This document shows, one piece after another, positions 6,365 through 10,088 of a DNA stretch of 10,088 bases. Under the pieces are notes generated by a model. The model was not told the DNA's origin, made no database searches, and saw only the letters and a program-made list of their open reading frames with translations. This DNA comes from Calditrichota bacterium (lineage in GTDB: Bacteria > Zhuqueibacterota > Zhuqueibacteria > Residuimicrobiales > Krinioviventaceae). The stretch lies in NCBI GenBank assembly GCA_003818595.1, contig RPQV01000080.1, positions 1 through 10,088 on the forward strand, read 5' to 3'. Position numbers and translations under genes: made by a program. Position 1 is the first letter of the stretch. Each line of letters opens with the position of its first letter.

Positions 6365-6379
6365 TTTGCGGAGTTGAAA

Positions 6380-7411
6380 TTGATTAAAATCGCACTGGAT
6401 GCCATGGGAGGTGATCATGCACCTCACAATGCTGTGCACGGAGGTGTCGAGGCTGCTCGTGCATCAAAGGGACGATTCGAAGTCGTACTGGTCGGTGATC
6501 GTGATATCGTTAAACAAGAACTGGAAAAACATTACCATATCCAGAACCTGCCGATTTCCATTGAACATGCCGCAGATTTTGTTCTCATGGACGAACAACC
6601 ATCCCTCGCGCTCAAAAAGCAGGATTCCTCCATCGCTGTCTCTGTTCGTCTTCACGCTTCCCGACATGTCGATGCAGTAGTCAGTGCCGGCAATACCGGC
6701 GCAGTGATGGCGTCCGCCCTTTTCGGTCTCAAGCGCGTACGCCATATTCGACGCCCTGCAATCGGCAGTCTATTGCCCACCCAAACCGGCAGTCAGGTTC
6801 TCCTGCTGGATGCCGGGGCAAATGTCGACAGTCGCCCGGAAGACCTGGTGCAGTTCGGCATCATGGGGAGCGTTTATGTCTCTCGACTTTTCGGCGTCGG
6901 CACTCCTCGGATTGGCCTGCTTAATGTCGGCCATGAAGAAGGGAAAGGCAATGAAATGGTCATCCGGGCTTATGATTTGTTTCAAAAGTGCGAGTGTAAT
7001 TTCATCGGCAACGTTGAAGGCAGCGATATATTGAAGGGAACGGCCGACGTCGTTGTTTGTGATGGTTTTGTCGGCAATATCGTCCTCAAAGCCGCAGAAA
7101 GTCTCCACGGCTTGTTTAAATACAATATGAAACGATTAATCAAAAAATATCTTTTTTCACAAATCGGCGCCTTACTGATGAAGCCCACATTCGATGGAAT
7201 TCGCAAAGTTTTCGATTATCAGGAATATGGCGGAGCACCACTTTTGGGTGTACAGGGCTGCTGCATCATCGCTCATGGCAAATCGACGCCGAGAGCGATA
7301 AAAAATGCCATTTTAGCCGCCTATAAATTTGTAACTGAAGATGTCACTGGGCATATTGAACAAAATGCTCTGAAATTGTCGGACAAAACTCTCAGGACAT
7401 CAAATGAATAA
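6380..7411 (+). CDS. plsX: Phosphate acyltransferase PlsX
   Basis: PlsX converts acyl-ACP and inorganic phosphate to acyl-phosphate, the donor used by PlsY to acylate glycerol-3-phosphate at the start of phospholipid synthesis. It is a peripheral membrane enzyme. The 343-residue protein shows IALDAMGGDHAP (4-15), SAGNTGAVMA (102-111), LDAGANVD (143-150), GLLNVGHEEGKGNE (179-192), CDGFVGNIVLKAAE (227-240) and the C-terminal EYGGAPLLGVQG (282-293), all hallmarks of the family. TTG 6380 is preferred because GGAG (6370-6373) lies six bases before it and the product then begins MIKIALDAMGGD, as usual. An in-frame TTG at 6374 would touch the Shine-Dalgarno sequence. PlsX sits between the ribosomal genes and fabH, so acyl-ACP use and fatty acid initiation are probably co-expressed. 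Confidence 0.95.
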   Translation: MIKIALDAMGGDHAPHNAVHGGVEAARASKGRFEVVLVGDRDIVKQELEKHYHIQNLPISIEHAADFVLMDEQPSLALKKQDSSIAVSVRLHASRHVDAVVSAGNTGAVMASALFGLKRVRHIRRPAIGSLLPTQTGSQVLLLDAGANVDSRPEDLVQFGIMGSVYVSRLFGVGTPRIGLLNVGHEEGKGNEMVIRAYDLFQKCECNFIGNVEGSDILKGTADVVVCDGFVGNIVLKAAESLHGLFKYNMKRLIKKYLFSQIGALLMKPTFDGIRKVFDYQEYGGAPLLGVQGCCIIAHGKSTPRAIKNAILAAYKFVTEDVTGHIEQNALKLSDKTLRTSNE

Positions 7412-7440
7412 AGGGTATTGCTTACGAACATACCTTCAAC

Positions 7441-8448
7441 ATGGGAAAAACTCAGCCAGTGAAGAATAAACCTTTCTCTCAAATTATTGGAACCGGTGTC
7501 GGCATACCCCAAAAAGTATTGACCAATTTCGATTTGGAAAAAATGGTCGATACCAGCGACGAATGGATTAAATCGCGTACCGGAATTGAAACTCGTTATA
7601 TCGCCGAGGAGGGGCAATTTACTTCAGATTTGGGCACTACTGCAGCCTTGAACGCTTTGCACGATGCGCATGTCTCTGCCAAAGATGTCGACGTCATCAT
7701 ATTCGCAACGATTACACCGGATGTCGGATTTCCCGCAACGGCCGTGTTTGTACAGAAAAATATCGGCGCTGTGAACGCTGCGGCGTTTGATATCCAGGCT
7801 GCGTGCACAGGATTTTTGTATGGTTTGGAACTGGCCGATTCTCTCATCGCTGCTAAAAAGGCGAAAACAGTGCTGTTGATCGGTGGTGAAACAATCTCGC
7901 GCATAACGGATTACAGCGACCGTAACACCTGCGTTCTGTTCGGCGATGGCGCCGGGGCGGTGGTTTTGCGTGCTGCTGAGGATGATCACGGCATTCTGGG
8001 CGTTTACACCCGCAGTGACGGTCGACTCAATAATCTTCTGAAACTGGATGGTCTGGGCACAAAGTATCCACCCACTCCTGAACATTATGACCAAAAAATG
8101 CATTTTTTACGGATGGAAGGTCGTGAGGTCTTTAAGCATGCAGTGACCTGCATGGGAGATGCTGCAGAAGCGATCATGGAACGTGCGTCTCTTTCAACCG
8201 AGGAAGTTGATTTGCTGATACCGCATCAAGCCAACATCAGAATCATTGAAGCGACTGCAAAACGAGTCAAAGTACCGCCTGAAAAAGTGTTCATTAATGT
8301 CAATAAATACGGAAATACTTCGGCTGCTTCCATCCCTATAGCGATTGACGAAGCGAGACGCCAAGGACGATTAAAAACCGGCAGCGTGGCTGTGCTGGTG
8401 GCTTTTGGCGGCGGCTTCACCTGGGGTGCCGCGGCAATTCGTTTTTAA
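7441..8448 (+). CDS. fabH: Beta-ketoacyl-ACP synthase III FabH
   Basis: FabH condenses an acyl-CoA primer, usually acetyl-CoA, with malonyl-ACP to start each fatty acid chain. The thiolase-fold protein has 335 residues. Its catalytic triad is Cys122 in AACTGF, His262 in PHQAN and Asn292 in NKYGNTSAAS. TSDEWIKSRTGIETR (38-52) and FGGGFTWGA (322-330) are further family signatures. Primer preference (acetyl or branched) cannot be read reliably by eye. ATG 7441 has no visible Shine-Dalgarno sequence and gives about ten residues more than usual before the first strand (IIGTGVGIP). An in-frame GTG at 7459 would give a more typical N-terminus but also lacks a good site. A 7-bp hairpin (7412-7436) occupies most of the 29-base gap after plsX. 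Confidence 0.95.
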   Translation: MGKTQPVKNKPFSQIIGTGVGIPQKVLTNFDLEKMVDTSDEWIKSRTGIETRYIAEEGQFTSDLGTTAALNALHDAHVSAKDVDVIIFATITPDVGFPATAVFVQKNIGAVNAAAFDIQAACTGFLYGLELADSLIAAKKAKTVLLIGGETISRITDYSDRNTCVLFGDGAGAVVLRAAEDDHGILGVYTRSDGRLNNLLKLDGLGTKYPPTPEHYDQKMHFLRMEGREVFKHAVTCMGDAAEAIMERASLSTEEVDLLIPHQANIRIIEATAKRVKVPPEKVFINVNKYGNTSAASIPIAIDEARRQGRLKTGSVAVLVAFGGGFTWGAAAIRF

Positions 8449-8473
8449 AGGATATTGAGAGGACGGCTGTCAA

Positions 8474-9430
8474 TTGTTGGACGCTTCGGAACTGAATTTG
8501 AGTAATGTCGCTTTTATTTTCCCCGGGCAAGGATCTCAATATGTGGGGATGGGAATGGACCTGTATGAGCATTTCGATCAGGCAAAATCCCTTTATGAAC
8601 GAGCGAATGCCATACTCGATTTTGATCTGATCAAACTCTGTTTTGAAGGTCCCGACGAGGAGTTGGCACAGACTGAAAAGACGCAACCGGCCCTCTTTGT
8701 CCATAGTTATATTGTCAATCAACTCCTTCGACAACGCGGCATCACGCCGGTAATGACGGCGGGACACAGCTTGGGAGAGTATTCCGCTTTAGCCGCCGCG
8801 GGTGTTTTACAATTTGAACAGGGGCTGCGTTTGGTACAGATGCGCGGCAAACTCATGCAAAATGCCGGCGGCAGTGTCAAAGGGACCATGGCGGCGATTG
8901 TCGGTCTGGATTATCTGACGGTGCACCATATCTGCCAATTGGCATCTCATCACGCTTTGGTCGATCTGGCGAATTTCAATTCTCCTGATCAGATCGTCAT
9001 CTCCGGCACCATTGCCGGTGTGGAGGCGGCGATGCAGATGGCGACCGAACGTGGCGCCAAACGGGTGGTGCAGCTGAACGTGAGCGGCGCGTTTCACTCT
9101 CCCTTGATGAAACCGGTTATCCACGATTTTATCGAGTCTCTGGAAATAATTGATTTCAAATCGCCGACCATACCGGTTTTCACCAATGTGACTGGGCAGG
9201 CGACGACTGATGCGGTTGAAATAAAAATGTTTCTGGAGAAACAACTGCTCAGTCCTGTGCTTTGGACCGAAACGATCAAACATATGATCCAAGGCGGCGC
9301 CGAGACCTTTATTGAAGTTGGTCCGGGAAAAGTTTTAACCGGATTATTAAAAAAGATCGATCGAACGCTGAACGTGATCTCTTTAGGTAGTTTTGAACAA
9401 TTGGATTCATTTTTTGAGAGGTACTGTTGA
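8474..9430 (+). CDS. fabD: Malonyl-CoA:ACP transacylase FabD
   Basis: FabD moves malonyl from CoA to acyl carrier protein, making the extender for FabH and the elongating synthases. At 318 residues it has normal length. FIFPGQGSQ (14-22) contains the oxyanion Gln18, GHSLGEYSA (97-105) carries the nucleophile Ser99, QMRG (122-125) contains the malonate-binding Arg124, and AFHSP (206-210) holds the catalytic His208. EVGPGKVLTGL (281-291) is the C-terminal motif. The only in-frame candidates ahead of the conserved region after the upstream stop are TTG codons. TTG 8474 is chosen because GAGAGGA (8457-8463) lies ten bases upstream, somewhat far; the next codon, TTG 8477, is an alternative. It follows fabH by 25 bases and overlaps fabG by four. 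Confidence 0.95.
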   Translation: MLDASELNLSNVAFIFPGQGSQYVGMGMDLYEHFDQAKSLYERANAILDFDLIKLCFEGPDEELAQTEKTQPALFVHSYIVNQLLRQRGITPVMTAGHSLGEYSALAAAGVLQFEQGLRLVQMRGKLMQNAGGSVKGTMAAIVGLDYLTVHHICQLASHHALVDLANFNSPDQIVISGTIAGVEAAMQMATERGAKRVVQLNVSGAFHSPLMKPVIHDFIESLEIIDFKSPTIPVFTNVTGQATTDAVEIKMFLEKQLLSPVLWTETIKHMIQGGAETFIEVGPGKVLTGLLKKIDRTLNVISLGSFEQLDSFFERYC

Positions 9431-10088
9431 TTAATCTGGATGGGAAAGTAGCCCTTGTCACAGGCGCAGCACGCGGAATTGGAGCGGCCATTGCCGCTAA
9501 ACTGGCTCATGCCGGGTGCAAGCTGATCATTTCTGATATTGACTTGTCAGGTGCTGAAAAGATGGCCGAATCTCTTCGCGATATCACCTCTCATGTGCTG
9601 TCGTTCCGCTCTGATGTCTCCCTTACCGAGGATGCGGAAGCTTTGATCAAAGAGAGTATAGACGCCTTTGGTAAAATCGATGTTTTGGTCAACAATGCCG
9701 GAATCACCCGCGATAATCTATTAATGAGGATGAGCGAATCGGAATGGGATGCCGTCATCCGGGTGAATTTAAAGGGCACTTTTAACTGCATCAAAGCTGT
9801 AACCCGACTGATGATGAAACAACGCAGTGGGAAAATCATTAACATATCCTCAGTCGTCGGGATTATGGGCAATGCCGGACAAGCCAATTACGCTGCTTCG
9901 AAAGCAGGAGTCATCGGCTTGACCAAATCCGTTGCCAAAGAGCTCGGCTCTCGAAATATCCAGGTCAATGCAGTCGCTCCCGGCTATATCGAAACTGATA
10001 TGACCAAAGGATTGCCTGAATCTGCCCGTCAGGCATTTCTGGAGGTGATTCCACTACAGCGGGCGGGACAAGCGGACGATGTTGCTGC
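9427..10088 (+). CDS. fabG: 3-oxoacyl-ACP reductase FabG, 3' end outside the window
   Basis: FabG is the NADPH-dependent short-chain dehydrogenase that reduces 3-oxoacyl-ACP in each elongation cycle. About 220 of the usual roughly 247 residues are present, and the frame is open to the window edge. TGAARGIG (12-19) is the cofactor glycine motif, NNAG (89-92) stabilises the core, and the catalytic set is Asn114 (VNLKG), Ser142 (INISSVVG), Tyr155 and Lys159 (NYAASKAG). The stretch NAVAPGYIETDM (181-192) is typical of FabG. The start is TTG 9427, whose last two bases are shared with the fabD stop (TTGA). GAGAGG (9416-9421) lies five bases before it and there is no ATG in the vicinity. The overlap suggests translational coupling with fabD. 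Many SDR paralogues look alike, but the position after fabD makes FabG the clear call. Confidence 0.94.
   Translation, partial: MINLDGKVALVTGAARGIGAAIAAKLAHAGCKLIISDIDLSGAEKMAESLRDITSHVLSFRSDVSLTEDAEALIKESIDAFGKIDVLVNNAGITRDNLLMRMSESEWDAVIRVNLKGTFNCIKAVTRLMMKQRSGKIINISSVVGIMGNAGQANYAASKAGVIGLTKSVAKELGSRNIQVNAVAPGYIETDMTKGLPESARQAFLEVIPLQRAGQADDVA

Noticed and set aside
6108..6377. An 89-codon frame overlapping rpmF
   Set aside because: It is in a different phase over the clear bL32 gene, lacks a recognisable domain, and its length follows from the composition of rpmF.

Overview
The window is ordinary bacterial chromosome carrying housekeeping genes, all on the + strand. I see no mobile elements, CRISPR arrays, tRNAs or rRNAs. 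The gene content (ThiI, a Dus enzyme, bL32, type II fatty acid synthesis) is bacterial. Base composition is moderate, and several genes begin with TTG or GTG. I cannot name the phylum. A cyclic-diphosphoglycerate-synthetase-like protein (COG2403 type) next to a carbamate kinase fits deep-branching anaerobes or FCB/Calditrichota-like lineages, but that is a weak guess.

Layout. Bases 2-100 are the last 32 codons of an unrecognised upstream gene, closed by an intrinsic terminator at 137-164. Then come thiI (194-1402, tRNA 4-thiouridine synthesis) and a tRNA-dihydrouridine synthase (1575-2540). A closely spaced pair follows: a P-loop COG2403-type protein (2601-3914) and carbamate kinase (3951-4907). 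Next is nucleoside diphosphate kinase (5037-5450).

The right half is the conserved cluster yceD/DUF177 - rpmF - plsX - fabH - fabD - fabG (5577 to the window end, fabG cut off). It begins just after the best promoter in the window, at 5524-5552. It couples 50S ribosome assembly (YceD, bL32) to acyl-phosphate production (PlsX) and to initiation (FabH), malonyl loading (FabD) and first reduction (FabG) of fatty acid synthesis. Gaps inside this cluster are 23, 78, 29 and 25 nt, and fabD and fabG overlap by 4 nt, so a single operon is likely.

The least explained part is the COG2403-arcC pair: no ornithine carbamoyltransferase or arginine deiminase lies beside the carbamate kinase, and the partner's role in bacteria is unclear. 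Smaller points of interest are the terminator just before thiI, overlapping alternative hairpins after ndk, three TTG starts in the fatty acid operon, and a fabH start with no visible Shine-Dalgarno sequence.
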